Virus record (IMG/VR): IMGVR_UViG_3300020348_000011
Coordinates: 1-23,906 of that record
Origin: a virus
Direction: 5' to 3' (one strand)
Length of the DNA stretch: 23,906 nt
Below, one piece after another: positions 9,837-16,878 of this stretch (position 1 is its first letter; each line of letters begins with the position of its first letter). The notes under the pieces were generated by a model. The model was not told the DNA's origin, searched no databases, and saw nothing but the letters and a program-made list of their open reading frames with translations. The position numbers were made by a program, and so were the translations under genes.

Positions 9837-10254
9837 TAAAATTACATTGATAGGTAATCTAGGTGCTGACCCTGAAATAAAACAAACAGGTGCAGGATCT
9901 AATTACGCCATCTTGTCTTTAGCTACAAACAGAGTAGTTAAAGGCGAGAAAGATACCGAATGGCACAAAGTTGTTGTTTGGGACGATAAGATTGCTGACA
10001 TACTTTCTAAATATAGTAAGAAAGGTAGTCGGGTTTTATTGGAGGGAAGATTAACATATCGGGATTGGACAACCGAAGATGGTGAAAAACGAACCAAAGC
10101 TGAGATACACTTAGATAGGTTCAATTCAGAAATGAAACTTATGGATTCTAAATCTGATAACTCTACACCATCTGTAACTACAGATGAAAAATCAAAACCA
10201 CGAGGATTTGAAAAAGAAGGCCTTGATGATTTTGATGATGAGATTCCAATCTAA
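9829..10254 (+). CDS. ssb: Single-stranded DNA-binding protein
   Basis: A 141-residue SSB with one OB fold that coats single-stranded DNA in replication and recombination. The N-terminus reads YNKITLIGNLGADPEIKQTG, followed by ILSLATNR, TEWHKVVVWDDKIADIL, YSKKGSRVLLEGRLTYRDW and KAEIHLD, in the order found in bacterial SSB. A polar linker leads to the acidic tip DDFDDEIPI, which normally docks partner proteins. I start at GTG 9829: the protein begins with the usual strand there, and AAAGGA (9815-9820) is eight bases upstream. The ATG at 9802 lacks a site. It overlaps the annealing protein gene by eight bases and the following ATG by one. Confidence 0.93.
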   Translation: MYNKITLIGNLGADPEIKQTGAGSNYAILSLATNRVVKGEKDTEWHKVVVWDDKIADILSKYSKKGSRVLLEGRLTYRDWTTEDGEKRTKAEIHLDRFNSEMKLMDSKSDNSTPSVTTDEKSKPRGFEKEGLDDFDDEIPI

Positions 10255-10463
10255 TGTTTAAAATATTTGTTGTTACACTATGGTTAGAATATGAAGGTAG
10301 ATTATATATGAAGTATGCTGTACCTTTACTAGCCAAGTGTAACGTCTTTACGTGGTGGAGTGTGCAAGAACAATTCAAAAATTCTGTAGTTAATGTAGCC
10401 GCTATGAAGTGCACACGATTTAAAGATTTTAGGTACGATAGGAGGATTTATGACCGCAAATGA
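10254..10463 (+). CDS. Small basic hypothetical protein
   Basis: A 69-residue protein, unrecognised. It begins with a hydrophobic stretch (MFKIFVVTLWLEYEG), has another moderately hydrophobic stretch (YAVPLLAKCNVFTWW, about residues 21-35) and ends very basic (KCTRFKDFRYDRRIYDRK). The ATG overlaps the SSB stop by one base (TAATG), and the last 14 bases overlap the LexA-like gene whose AGGAGG lies within this frame. There is no independent ribosome binding site, so expression depends on SSB translation. Basic C-terminus and position suggest a nucleic-acid-linked role, which is inference. Confidence 0.55.
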   Translation: MFKIFVVTLWLEYEGRLYMKYAVPLLAKCNVFTWWSVQEQFKNSVVNVAAMKCTRFKDFRYDRRIYDRK

Positions 10464-10704
10464 AGCACGTGTATTAAAGTTTGTAAAAGACTTTTTAAGT
10501 ATGTATGGGTTTAGCCCATCTTATAAAGAGATTGCAGAACATCTAGCGTTCTCATCACCTTCACAAGCACATAAAATATGTATGCAATTAGTGAAGAAAA
10601 ATAAATTAACCAAAGGTGTAGGTGCAAGAAACCTAGAAGTATTAGGCACAGATTGGTATGCACACGCACCATCAGATACAGAGCCAAAAAATGGGAAAGT
10701 TTAG
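10450..10704 (+). CDS. LexA-type winged-helix DNA-binding protein
   Basis: An 84-residue protein matching only the DNA-binding part of LexA. Residues 5-17 (EARVLKFVKDFLS) form the first helix, GFSPSYKEIAEHLAFSSPSQ (20-39) the turn and following helix, with AHKICMQLVKKNKLTKGVGA (40-59) as recognition helix and wing. The autocleavage (S24 peptidase) domain is absent, so it cannot respond to RecA by self-cleavage. It may act as a small repressor or antagonise host LexA sites, both inference. ATG follows AGGAGG (10440-10445) by about four bases. It overlaps neighbours by 14 bases at each end and lies among replication and recombination genes. Confidence 0.75.
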   Translation: MTANEARVLKFVKDFLSMYGFSPSYKEIAEHLAFSSPSQAHKICMQLVKKNKLTKGVGARNLEVLGTDWYAHAPSDTEPKNGKV

Positions 10705-11017
10705 CAAGAGCAAGGGATATAGAGTAGAAGCGAAACTTGTAAAGGAGTTTGTTAAACACGGAATAAAAGCACGAAGACAACCAATGAGCGGAGCGATACC
10801 AGATTTCCCTTACGACATAGAAATAAGACAAGAACCTTGGCACAAACTAAGCGTGGAAGTAAAGGCACGAAAAGATGGAGCCGGATTTAAAACACTAGAA
10901 AGATGGAAGTCGGGTGCTGACTTGCTGTGCCTACACAAAGACCACGGCACAACAATGGTATGTTTAGACTTGCCTTTATTTATAGATATATTAAAACAAA
11001 GTAATGAACAAGATTAA
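10691..11017 (+). CDS. PDDEXK-like nuclease, resolvase type
   Basis: A 108-residue small nuclease-fold protein. Positions from the ATG at 10691: KGYRVEAKLV with E13 (first motif of archaeal-type Holliday junction resolvases and related nucleases), ARRQPMSGAIPDF (27-39, the S-G that usually precedes the active site), D42 in YDIEI, and E56-V-K58 in LSVEVKARK (the ExK), followed by LERWKSGADLLCL (a conserved region of phage relatives). The set E...SG...D...ExK supports metal-dependent DNA cleavage. It probably resolves branched recombination or replication intermediates before packaging. The frame is open to 10658, but the motifs fit the later start. It overlaps its neighbours by 14 bases on each side. 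Confidence 0.75.
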   Translation: MGKFSKSKGYRVEAKLVKEFVKHGIKARRQPMSGAIPDFPYDIEIRQEPWHKLSVEVKARKDGAGFKTLERWKSGADLLCLHKDHGTTMVCLDLPLFIDILKQSNEQD

Positions 11018-11135
11018 TGAACAAGGGCAAATAGTTGACGACAATGGTGTACCCATTAAAGATCACAAAGGAGAAATTATAGTTGTACCCCTAGAATATA
11101 GATACAATTATCAAGAGTATCAAAAAAAAGATTAG
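11004..11135 (+). CDS. Last early gene, 43 residues, unknown
   Basis: A 43-residue protein from ATG 11004 to TAG 11133-11135. It begins MNKINEQGQIVDDNGVPIKD and continues with an alternating hydrophobic stretch (GEIIVVPLEYRYNY), ending polar and basic. The pattern looks like a beta-hairpin domain, not random translation. The start overlaps the end of the nuclease gene by 14 bases, as other pairs in this operon do. The ribosome binding site is weak (ACAAAG). Its stop is separated by one base from the stop of the convergent late gene. Function unknown. Confidence 0.5.
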   Translation: MNKINEQGQIVDDNGVPIKDHKGEIIVVPLEYRYNYQEYQKKD

Positions 11136-11136
11136 T

Positions 11137-11268
11137 CTATAGGTAGAATAAAAGTAGAATTAGCCCTACAACGGCTATAGCTGAGTACAGAGGGTAAGCT
11201 GAAATCTGAAGTATAATCTTACCCCAAACCTTACTGCACACCCTTCTAGCCTTCTCTATGCTTGACAT
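11137..11268 (-). CDS. Small single-pass membrane protein at the end of the lysis cluster
   Basis: A 43-residue protein from ATG 11268 to TAG 11137-11139. A basic N-terminus (MSSIEKARRVCSKVWGKIIL) leads to one hydrophobic segment (about residues 25-43, with AIAVVGLILLLFYL at the very end). GGAGG lies six bases before the ATG, among the best sites in the window. It follows the holin gene by 20 bases and is the last gene of the late transcript. The size and topology (N-in, C-terminal membrane segment) would suit an antiholin, pinholin or spanin-like accessory factor; this comes from position only. Confidence 0.65.
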   Translation of the reverse strand: MSSIEKARRVCSKVWGKIILQISAYPLYSAIAVVGLILLLFYL

Positions 11269-11288
11269 TTTTGCCTCCAAATAATCTA

Positions 11289-11675
11289 TTATGGTTTTTT
11301 GTTTTTGTTTTGCCATTGTTGTCCAATTTTTTCTGCACTACGCCCAACAGTATAACCACCGACACCAATCATTATAATATCTAATAATGAGTTTTGCACG
11401 GACTCAGGAATGTTAGGTGCAGTAAATCCAAACCAATGTGCTACCATTAGTGCGGCAAACAATAACATCATTATTGGTCGCCAACTTCTTTGCAACCACG
11501 TACCTTGTGCTTCTAATTGTATAACAGTTGCGGCGGCTTCTATTTCTTTTAGATCGCCTGTAATAATTTTGTGCTGTAACTCAGCTTTAATCTTTTCTTT
11601 TTCTGCTTTAGATGTAATAACTTTATCTACAGTAGAGAATATTGATTTGGCTATAGGTGCAAGTAAAGGTAACAT
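11289..11675 (-). CDS. Holin, 3-TM gene-transfer-release type
   Basis: A 128-residue holin that should permeabilise the inner membrane and let the hydrolase encoded next reach the wall. It matches the family first named from gene transfer agent release holins (3 TM). The N-terminus is moderately hydrophobic (residues 1-20), a charged helical region follows, then the signature WLQRSWRPIMML (60-71), a membrane segment (about 68-85) and a last hydrophobic segment DIIMIGVGGYTVGRS (about 99-113). The C-terminus is basic. ATG at 11675 overlaps the hydrolase stop by one base (TAATG). This family is common in phages of alphaproteobacteria, consistent with the proposed host. Confidence 0.85.
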   Translation of the reverse strand: MLPLLAPIAKSIFSTVDKVITSKAEKEKIKAELQHKIITGDLKEIEAAATVIQLEAQGTWLQRSWRPIMMLLFAALMVAHWFGFTAPNIPESVQNSLLDIIMIGVGGYTVGRSAEKIGQQWQNKNKKP

Positions 11676-12076
11676 TAGATTATATTATTGTAAAATTTGT
11701 GATCGCCAATAGTAACTACAGGCGTTTGGCCTTGTGCCCATTTAGGCATAATGTTTGTAGTGTGATAATGCGTTGACCCTTCTGTATTATCTTTTATCTT
11801 TTCTTCTAATACCAAATAAGCAAGAGCAAACATTTTTAAATAAACTTCATCTACCATTGGTAAATTCTCCATCTTTTCTTTATTAGGATCACCTTCATTC
11901 CAACAACTAAACTGCCATTCTTTTAAACAAACTTCTTTTGGTGTGTTGCCATACCAACGTCTAGCCTCGGCTCTATTTTTTATAACACTAGCTACAGCAA
12001 TCTGACCACTAGTATCTTGGTTGCGAGATTCACCCCACATTGTCTTTGCCATTATGTCTAAATCTTCAAACGTCAT
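11675..12076 (-). CDS. SleB/CwlJ-type cell wall hydrolase (endolysin)
   Basis: A 133-residue peptidoglycan hydrolase of the SleB/CwlJ (Hydrolase_2) family, probably the endolysin. Family landmarks: MAKTMWGESRNQ with E16 as the expected catalytic acid; GQIAVASVIKNRAEARRW (24-41, the A-V-A-x-V-x-x-N-R helix); QFSCWN (55-60, the F-S-x-W); STHYHTTNIMPKWAQ (101-115, the H-Y-H and P-x-W); and IGDHKFY (123-129) at the end. The protein is a single catalytic domain with no signal peptide or wall-binding module, so release depends on the holin encoded immediately downstream. Its start overlaps the previous stop by four bases. Confidence 0.9.
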   Translation of the reverse strand: MTFEDLDIMAKTMWGESRNQDTSGQIAVASVIKNRAEARRWYGNTPKEVCLKEWQFSCWNEGDPNKEKMENLPMVDEVYLKMFALAYLVLEEKIKDNTEGSTHYHTTNIMPKWAQGQTPVVTIGDHKFYNNII

Positions 12077-12531
12077 ATAAACTTTAATAACTTTAACTCA
12101 TAATATATAAAAATCAAGAGTCCTGCAATAGCTAATGATGCAACTATAATTGTTTTCCTGCGTTCTTTTTCTTGTTCTAGTCGTTTTAACTCTCTTTTTT
12201 TCTCAGCACGGGCACTAGCAATTTCACCTTGTAATCGTTCCCATTGACCCGGTGAACCATATAATAAAAAGATTTCACGCAACTGATCACGCATACGAGC
12301 AAGTTCTTCTTTACGAAGATGGGCTTCTATGGCTGTTTGTTCTACCGAACTAAACTTACCAAACAAGGATCTCCCTTTTTTTTCTGCGTGTATTTCAATG
12401 TTTGCTTCACCTATAGCCCACTTTGATATATACCCACTTAGACTAGACAAGTCTTTACCTACCTGTATACCTTTCATAATTACAGAATGAGCAGTTTTAA
12501 CTGCGGCAAATGCTGAAAGCGGATCAATCAT
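12073..12531 (-). CDS. Conserved phage protein with C-terminal membrane helix
   Basis: A 152-residue protein. The N-terminus MIDPLSAFAAVKTAHSVIMK resembles that of a common phage protein lying next to lysis genes. The middle is a long charged helix or coiled coil (about residues 65-125, with REIFLLYGSPGQWERLQGEI and then a KRELKRLEQEKERRK run), and the end is one hydrophobic segment (about 126-148, TIIVASLAIAGLLIFIYY). The coiled coil plus single membrane anchor and location directly before the endolysin invite comparison with inner-membrane spanins, but the order (anchor at the C-terminus) differs from the usual type. Function not established. Start and stop both overlap adjacent genes. Confidence 0.7.
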   Translation of the reverse strand: MIDPLSAFAAVKTAHSVIMKGIQVGKDLSSLSGYISKWAIGEANIEIHAEKKGRSLFGKFSSVEQTAIEAHLRKEELARMRDQLREIFLLYGSPGQWERLQGEIASARAEKKRELKRLEQEKERRKTIIVASLAIAGLLIFIYYELKLLKFI

Positions 12532-12686
12532 TAATGTACTCTTTCGTAATCGTAATATTCTTCAAAGCCTACAGATTCTATAAACTCCTTAGCTTCACTT
12601 AAACTGTCAAAGGATTTGGCTTCTATAACCACAACATATTGTTTGCGGTATTTTTTAACTTTGTATGTTAATCTAAGTTCTTCCAT
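12531..12686 (-). CDS. Small hypothetical protein, 51 residues
   Basis: A 51-residue protein from ATG 12686 to TAA 12531-12533. It fills the gap between two lysis-region genes: it starts 14 bases inside the upstream gene, and its stop overlaps the next ATG (TAATG). The sequence looks like a small alpha/beta unit: a strand-like start (ELRLTYKVKKYRKQYVVVIE), a helix (SLSEAKEFIESVGF) and an aromatic, acidic end (EEYYDYERVH). It has no membrane segment, so it is probably not itself a lysis pore. Unrecognised. Confidence 0.65.
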   Translation of the reverse strand: MEELRLTYKVKKYRKQYVVVIEAKSFDSLSEAKEFIESVGFEEYYDYERVH

Positions 12687-12879
12687 ATAAAAGACCAAGT
12701 ATTATAGTTATCAACAATCCAATAATAGATGCACTTGATGACCATAGCAATACCTCTAGTCTTTTAATGCGATATTCAACAGCATCAAGACGTTGACCTG
12801 TCATTTGTCTATACACGACACATTCTCTTTCGTGAGCCCTCATTTCTTTAGCTACATCTTTTATAGTACGTGTGTCCAT
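12673..12879 (-). CDS. Small coiled-coil membrane protein
   Basis: A 68-residue protein with a charged helical N-terminus and one C-terminal membrane segment. MDTRTIKDVAKEMRAHEREC (residues 1-20) and RLDAVEYRIKRLEVLLW (30-46) form heptad-like repeats, followed by SSSASIIGLLITIILGLLYG (47-66). This topology is that of XhlA-like phage proteins found with holins and endolysins, which are thought to help membrane-associated lysis. The resemblance is in layout and in the M-D-x-R-x-(I/V)-K-D-(V/I)-A-K-E-M start common among phage relatives. ATG overlaps the previous stop (TAATG). Confidence 0.7.
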   Translation of the reverse strand: MDTRTIKDVAKEMRAHERECVVYRQMTGQRLDAVEYRIKRLEVLLWSSSASIIGLLITIILGLLYGRT

Positions 12880-13175
12880 TATTTAGGTTTCTCTGGCATA
12901 GTAACAGCTTTAGCTTTATCTACTGTATCTATATCTTTAGTTATATCTCTTAGCTTTTGTCTATAAGTTTTCCAATCAGCAGACATTGTTAAATCTGACA
13001 TACCCATCCAATCACACTCAGCAAGAAGGTTAGTTCTTTCTTCACGAATACTTGCCATTAGTCTGTCATACTCACCTTTAGCCCACTCTACATCTCTAGC
13101 TTCAAGTTCTTTGATTTCGTCAGCAGTAAGTTTTACCTCAACACCATTAACCATTTTAGTTTTATAAATAGACAT
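12879..13175 (-). CDS. Tail assembly chaperone-like protein
   Basis: A 98-residue protein resembling the phage tail/fibre assembly chaperones that follow fibre genes. The diagnostic block is REERTNLLAECDWMGMSDLT (about residues 44-63) followed by WKTYRQKLRDITKDID (68-83), i.e. R-x-x-L-L-x-x-x-D-W...W-x-x-Y-R-x-x-L-R-D. The start MSIYKTKMVNGVEVKLTADE is also typical. It would help fold or assemble the fibre proteins encoded upstream on the same transcript. ATG has AAAGGAGG about six bases upstream, a strong site consistent with high expression. The next gene starts at its stop. Confidence 0.75.
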   Translation of the reverse strand: MSIYKTKMVNGVEVKLTADEIKELEARDVEWAKGEYDRLMASIREERTNLLAECDWMGMSDLTMSADWKTYRQKLRDITKDIDTVDKAKAVTMPEKPK

Positions 13176-13191
13176 ATTTACCTCCTTTCTT

Positions 13192-13803
13192 TTAATCTAC
13201 TATTCCATAAACAGTAATTGTTCCTGCATAATTACCACTTGATGTTTGAAATTTAACATAGGGTGTTATGGTTGTAGCATTAAACCTACCATTTATAATT
13301 GATGTAAACACATAATTAGTTGAACTATTAAAATTTAAATGTCCGTGATACCTTGCTTTAACTGAACTATCGTTTATTGCAAAAACTGTGATTTCAAATG
13401 TAGCATGGTCAGAGTTATTTGGTACATAATAAGCTACTGAAGCACCTCCTGTATCTGTTTGTCCAGACCTATGCCAACTTGTATAACTAATGGAATCATT
13501 TGCACCATTAACATCAGTATGATTTCTAATACCACCTTTTTGAATTTGTGTAGAAAAAGTATCTGATGCAGTTCCAAAAAACATATTTAAATTTGGATTA
13601 CTTGCAGAAAAAGTGCTAAGATTATGTCCAAATATTTTGTATGCTTTATATGTTGTGCCTATTGTTGCACTCGTTAAATCTAAAGTAATAGATGGATTTG
13701 AACCATCATTTGTACTAGATACTAATTTAACCAACCCACCTGTTGCAAAAGGCAATGCAGTTACACTAGATAAAGAATTATTATTTGCTCTAATTATTGC
13801 CAT
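13192..13803 (-). CDS. Tail fibre or receptor-binding tip protein 4
   Basis: A 203-residue Ser/Thr/Asn-rich protein, probably a fibre tip that meets the host surface. After a short leader (about 25 residues) comes GGLVKLVSS, then a beta-rich domain ending GTITVYGIVD. It is similar in plan to the C-terminal half of the next gene upstream: both have GGLVK, a Y-(K/N)-x-(Y/F)-K-I-x-x-H-N-L-(S/T) segment and a Y-G-I-V-(D/E) end. It lacks any virion-attachment N-terminus, so it may assemble onto another fibre. ATG at 13803 overlaps the previous stop (TAATG). Receptor-binding function is inferred from composition and position. Confidence 0.7.
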   Translation of the reverse strand: MAIIRANNNSLSSVTALPFATGGLVKLVSSTNDGSNPSITLDLTSATIGTTYKAYKIFGHNLSTFSASNPNLNMFFGTASDTFSTQIQKGGIRNHTDVNGANDSISYTSWHRSGQTDTGGASVAYYVPNNSDHATFEITVFAINDSSVKARYHGHLNFNSSTNYVFTSIINGRFNATTITPYVKFQTSSGNYAGTITVYGIVD

Positions 13804-14843
13804 TATTCTACTATCCCATAAACTATAAACAATCCTTCATCAATAGTTCCTGTTGATGGAAAAAATTTAATATAATTCATAGCACTTGTTAGAGAACTAG
13901 TGAAATAATTTAAATTACCATAAATATTATTATTATTGTTATAGTGAATCCAATTACAAATATATTTTTTATAATCATTTGTTCCAGAACGACCAAAGTT
14001 TGTTAAATCAAATTCATAATAATTTCCAACATTTGCTTTTAAATTCCAACCTTGAAAGTCATAGTAATTTGAAGTGCTTCCCGAACCAACAGCATGAGAA
14101 TTAGAAATTAACTGTGCATAATGAGAACCAAAATTACCAGTAAAAGAAATTGTAGACCCGTTGTCTGGTGAATCTGCAAATCGTAAATCTGATGGTGTTG
14201 AATGTGTAAGATTATGCACTACTATTTTAAATCTATTATAGCCTGTCATAGTAGAACTATTAAACACAACTTCTGAAACACTAGAACTTACATTTGTTTC
14301 TGTAATTTTAACTAACCCACCTGCATTTCCAAAAGATAGATTACCACTTCCATCTGTAATTAATGCTTTGTTTGCACTTGGTGCTGTGCTAGGCAAGGTT
14401 AATGTATATGATTGTGCCGCACTATGAGGTGGGCCTTTAATTGTTACTCCGTGGCTATTAGTTTCGCAATTTAATTTTATTGCTCCCGAATCTGATCCTG
14501 CTCCCTTTGATATAATTGTAGGTGCAGTAGCTAACTTATCATTAGTTACAGTATTATCACTTGGTGTACCTATATTAAGAACATCACCTAATACTAAAAT
14601 AAAATTTATAACATCACCTGTTACCAAATTACTTGCAAAAGTAAGTGTGCTACCAGATACAGTAAATGAAGTGCCCGGACTTTGTATTATACCATTTAGA
14701 CTTACGATCATATGGTTCGCAGAAGCCGGTACATAGTTTGCAGAATTATATTGCATAGTGTAGGCGGCTTGACCATTAACTACAGATATGGTGTCTAGCT
14801 TTATAAAGTTTCCTGTTATAGGTTGTTGTCCAATATAAGGCAT
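13803..14843 (-). CDS. Tail fibre protein 3
   Basis: A 346-residue fibre-like protein. I start at ATG 14843 (MPYIGQQPITGNFIKLDTIS), which overlaps the stop of the upstream gene (TAATG); the frame is open seven codons further, but that adds only translation of the neighbour's end. The N-terminal part (about residues 1-95) is a beta-rich domain with NGQAAYTMQYNSANYVP and INGIIQSPG-like sequence. SDNTVTNDKLATAPTIISKG (about 97-116) is a linker of the kind found in fibres, a repeat-containing shaft follows, and the last ~175 residues form a tip that starts GGLVKITET and ends FIVYGIVE, paralogous to the downstream gene. It probably attaches to the virion and to the receptor. Confidence 0.75.
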   Translation of the reverse strand: MPYIGQQPITGNFIKLDTISVVNGQAAYTMQYNSANYVPASANHMIVSLNGIIQSPGTSFTVSGSTLTFASNLVTGDVINFILVLGDVLNIGTPSDNTVTNDKLATAPTIISKGAGSDSGAIKLNCETNSHGVTIKGPPHSAAQSYTLTLPSTAPSANKALITDGSGNLSFGNAGGLVKITETNVSSSVSEVVFNSSTMTGYNRFKIVVHNLTHSTPSDLRFADSPDNGSTISFTGNFGSHYAQLISNSHAVGSGSTSNYYDFQGWNLKANVGNYYEFDLTNFGRSGTNDYKKYICNWIHYNNNNNIYGNLNYFTSSLTSAMNYIKFFPSTGTIDEGLFIVYGIVE

Positions 14844-15334
14844 TAGTTTGCTATCTCCAACCACATAACTGTACTAGGTGAACCTGCAAAAGCACCATCA
14901 TAACTTCTATTTATATACAATGTGCCAGAGTTTACTTTAAGTTGACATTTTACAGGTATAGCCGAACCATCAGTATTTGTTATACTTGTAAATATTGTTG
15001 AAGGCATATATGCATTAGCATTTAATGATGTACTATTATAAAAAATATGTGTAGCATCTGGTGATGAACTACCTGTTGATAAAAAATCTGAACCATCAAC
15101 AACCCATTTATAATAAGTATAAACATTTGTTCCACCATCTGCATTTGCAACACCAGATATAAGTACAATGCTACTAGAACTTGATGGTGTAAAACTACCA
15201 AAATCTAAATCATCTGCATAAGAAGTTGCACTTGACCTCGTAGAATTTGTTGTAATCTTTGTAATTTTATGACTCAATAGTTTACCTCCTACACCTGTTG
15301 TTAACGAACTTGCTAATATTTTACTTAATGGCAT
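14843..15334 (-). CDS. Tail fibre tip protein 2
   Basis: A 163-residue protein, Ser/Thr-rich and predicted all-beta. After a short start (MPLSKILASSLTTGVGGKLL) it has SHKITKITTNST, a core with FTPSSSSSIVLISGVANADG and a C-terminus ending VMWLEIAN. The layout matches that of tip domains with a G-G-K-(L/V)-L start, a T-P-S-(S/A)-(S/T)-S-S-x-(I/V)-L-I strand and an L-x-E-I end, as in the gene at 15634-16521. It is a likely receptor-binding or fibre-capping module. ATG has AAAGGA upstream (about seven bases). Its stop overlaps the next start. Confidence 0.7.
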   Translation of the reverse strand: MPLSKILASSLTTGVGGKLLSHKITKITTNSTRSSATSYADDLDFGSFTPSSSSSIVLISGVANADGGTNVYTYYKWVVDGSDFLSTGSSSPDATHIFYNSTSLNANAYMPSTIFTSITNTDGSAIPVKCQLKVNSGTLYINRSYDGAFAGSPSTVMWLEIAN

Positions 15335-15337
15335 AAT

Positions 15338-15634
15338 CTATTCCTTTGGGTATTTATCCTTAACTGTTTTTATTGTTTTTTTCCATTCATCTATACCTTT
15401 ATGATAAATAGTATCTAGTTGTTCTTCTATTCTTGGGTATTCTTTTTTTCTTTGCATCTTATATTCATTAGCTTTGTCTACTTTATCTAATTCTGCCTTC
15501 TTTGTTTTGATTTGTTTAACAGTAATTTTGTTTGGATTGTTATCAAACCAAGTAATTTTATCATAATCTTCACCTACAACTTTTACTCTTGCATTTGAGT
15601 CTAAAGCTAATATTGCATCAACTATAATTGCCAT
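15338..15634 (-). CDS. Fibre-associated conserved protein, chaperone-like
   Basis: A 98-residue charged protein of a type that frequently lies between phage fibre genes. The diagnostic end is ANEYKMQRKKEYPRIEEQLD followed by IYHKGIDEWKKTIKTVKDKY (about residues 55-95), i.e. Y-P-x-I-x-x-Q-L-D-x-I-Y-H-x-G-I-D-x-W-K-x-x-I-x-x-V-K-x-K-Y-P-K. The N-terminus contains ITWFDNNPNKITVKQIKTKK. Such proteins are thought to be tail assembly chaperones or small tail components; no direct proof is known to me. The ATG overlaps the stop of the previous fibre gene (TAATG). Confidence 0.75.
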   Translation of the reverse strand: MAIIVDAILALDSNARVKVVGEDYDKITWFDNNPNKITVKQIKTKKAELDKVDKANEYKMQRKKEYPRIEEQLDTIYHKGIDEWKKTIKTVKDKYPKE

Positions 15635-16521
15635 TATGCACCTATTTCCATTAAAGTAATATTTGAAGTTGGAACTGCTGTTTCTTTATTATTGTAAGTA
15701 TATCCTCCACCATTAATTATTAAAGTTAATGAGCTTAAACTACTTCCATAGTGGTTTGCATAAGCAAAAAAATTATAAGTTGTCGCTGAAGTTGTATTTG
15801 GTGAATCTAAAAAATGTAAAAGTGGTGCTTTATCTGGTTTTGAATAACTACTAGCAGCTATTATTGAATGACCAGTACCTACACCACTATTCCAACTACT
15901 TGCATCACCTTCTCCAATAATAGTAGAACCTCTTTTTATTGTTACACCATAAGTTTGCACACTTGAATTAGTTGAGGACATAGATATAAAACCTGTAATC
16001 AGGATTTTACTACTTGTTGCACTTGGAGTTATACTAGCAGTTAACACTTGTACTTTGTTATCAACATTTGTGCTTGAATAACTAGCGTATTGATCATCGT
16101 GAACATTAACAACTTGTAAAACTTTACCACCACCTGCTTCTGCAAAACTATTATCACCTCTTAAAAATGTACTGCTACTTGCTGTGCCTGTTGCTGATAA
16201 TTTTGCTATTGAAACCGAACCATCTGCTAATTGACTTGTACCAACACTACCACTTGCAGGATTAATTGTACCTACGGCTCTACCTAAATATATACAATAC
16301 ATATCATCTGATCCTGCTGTTGCTTCAGTTAATGTTAAACTTGTACCAGAGGCAGAGTACGCATATGTAGGTTCTTGTCTTACATTGTTTATATATAATG
16401 CAATATCATTAGCATTAGTTACAGATTGCGATAATGTATAGTTTTGAGTTGCACTAACAGAAAAATCTTGTTTAACAAGCGATTGTGAAGATGTAGTAGG
16501 AGTAACACCAAGATAAGCCAT
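15634..16521 (-). CDS. Tail fibre protein 1
   Basis: A 295-residue fibre-like protein. N-terminal segment (MAYLGVTPTTSSQSLVKQDF, about residues 1-90) is a beta domain with NDIALYINNVRQEPTYAYS and a YCIYLGRAVGTINPASGS end, typical of phage fibre attachment regions. Next is a linker with VGTSQLADGSVSIAKLSATG (about 92-112) and FLRGDNSFAEAGGGKVLQVV (about 118-138). The tip (about 132-295) follows the G-G-G-K-V-L-Q-V-V ... I-T-P-S-A-T-S-S-K-I-L-I ... L-M-E-I-G-A plan of a common phage receptor-binding domain, shared in part with the gene at 14843-15334. The stop overlaps the next ATG. Confidence 0.8.
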   Translation of the reverse strand: MAYLGVTPTTSSQSLVKQDFSVSATQNYTLSQSVTNANDIALYINNVRQEPTYAYSASGTSLTLTEATAGSDDMYCIYLGRAVGTINPASGSVGTSQLADGSVSIAKLSATGTASSSTFLRGDNSFAEAGGGKVLQVVNVHDDQYASYSSTNVDNKVQVLTASITPSATSSKILITGFISMSSTNSSVQTYGVTIKRGSTIIGEGDASSWNSGVGTGHSIIAASSYSKPDKAPLLHFLDSPNTTSATTYNFFAYANHYGSSLSSLTLIINGGGYTYNNKETAVPTSNITLMEIGA

Positions 16522-16865
16522 TAGGTTATCTCCATTATTGACAATGCTACATCCAATGAAGCTGATGCACTTGCTTGTGCTTTAACAACATCAGTTGTTT
16601 GCACGACAACTTTTTGTCCTCCAAACACTTCAAGTGTAGTGTTAGCCGGTATATCTACTGCTTTTAACAAAAAGATGTTAGCATTAGTTTCTGTATCAGA
16701 AGTATCACTTACTAATTGTACATCTGCAGTTATTGCACTTGTTGTTTTATTACACAATGCCATACCTAATACAACTGTACTTGTGCTCGAAGGTACAGTA
16801 TAAATTGTATCTAACGAACTATTACTTACACTTGCTTTTGTTTTTACTTTAAATGTATTAGCCAT
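16521..16865 (-). CDS. Conserved small virion-type protein
   Basis: A 114-residue all-beta protein without charged stretches. It has the pattern ANTFKVKTKASVSNSSLDTI, then YTVPSSTSTVVLGMALCNKT, ITADVQLV, IFLLKAVDIPANTTLEVFGG and an end ASLDVALSIMEIT, which I recognise from many marine phages near fibre genes. It is likely a small structural or tail-associated protein; its exact place in the particle is unknown to me. Ribosome binding site AGGAAA precedes the ATG at 16865, and the stop overlaps the next ATG (TAATG). Confidence 0.75.
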   Translation of the reverse strand: MANTFKVKTKASVSNSSLDTIYTVPSSTSTVVLGMALCNKTTSAITADVQLVSDTSDTETNANIFLLKAVDIPANTTLEVFGGQKVVVQTTDVVKAQASASASLDVALSIMEIT

Positions 16866-16878
16866 AATGTTTCCTATA

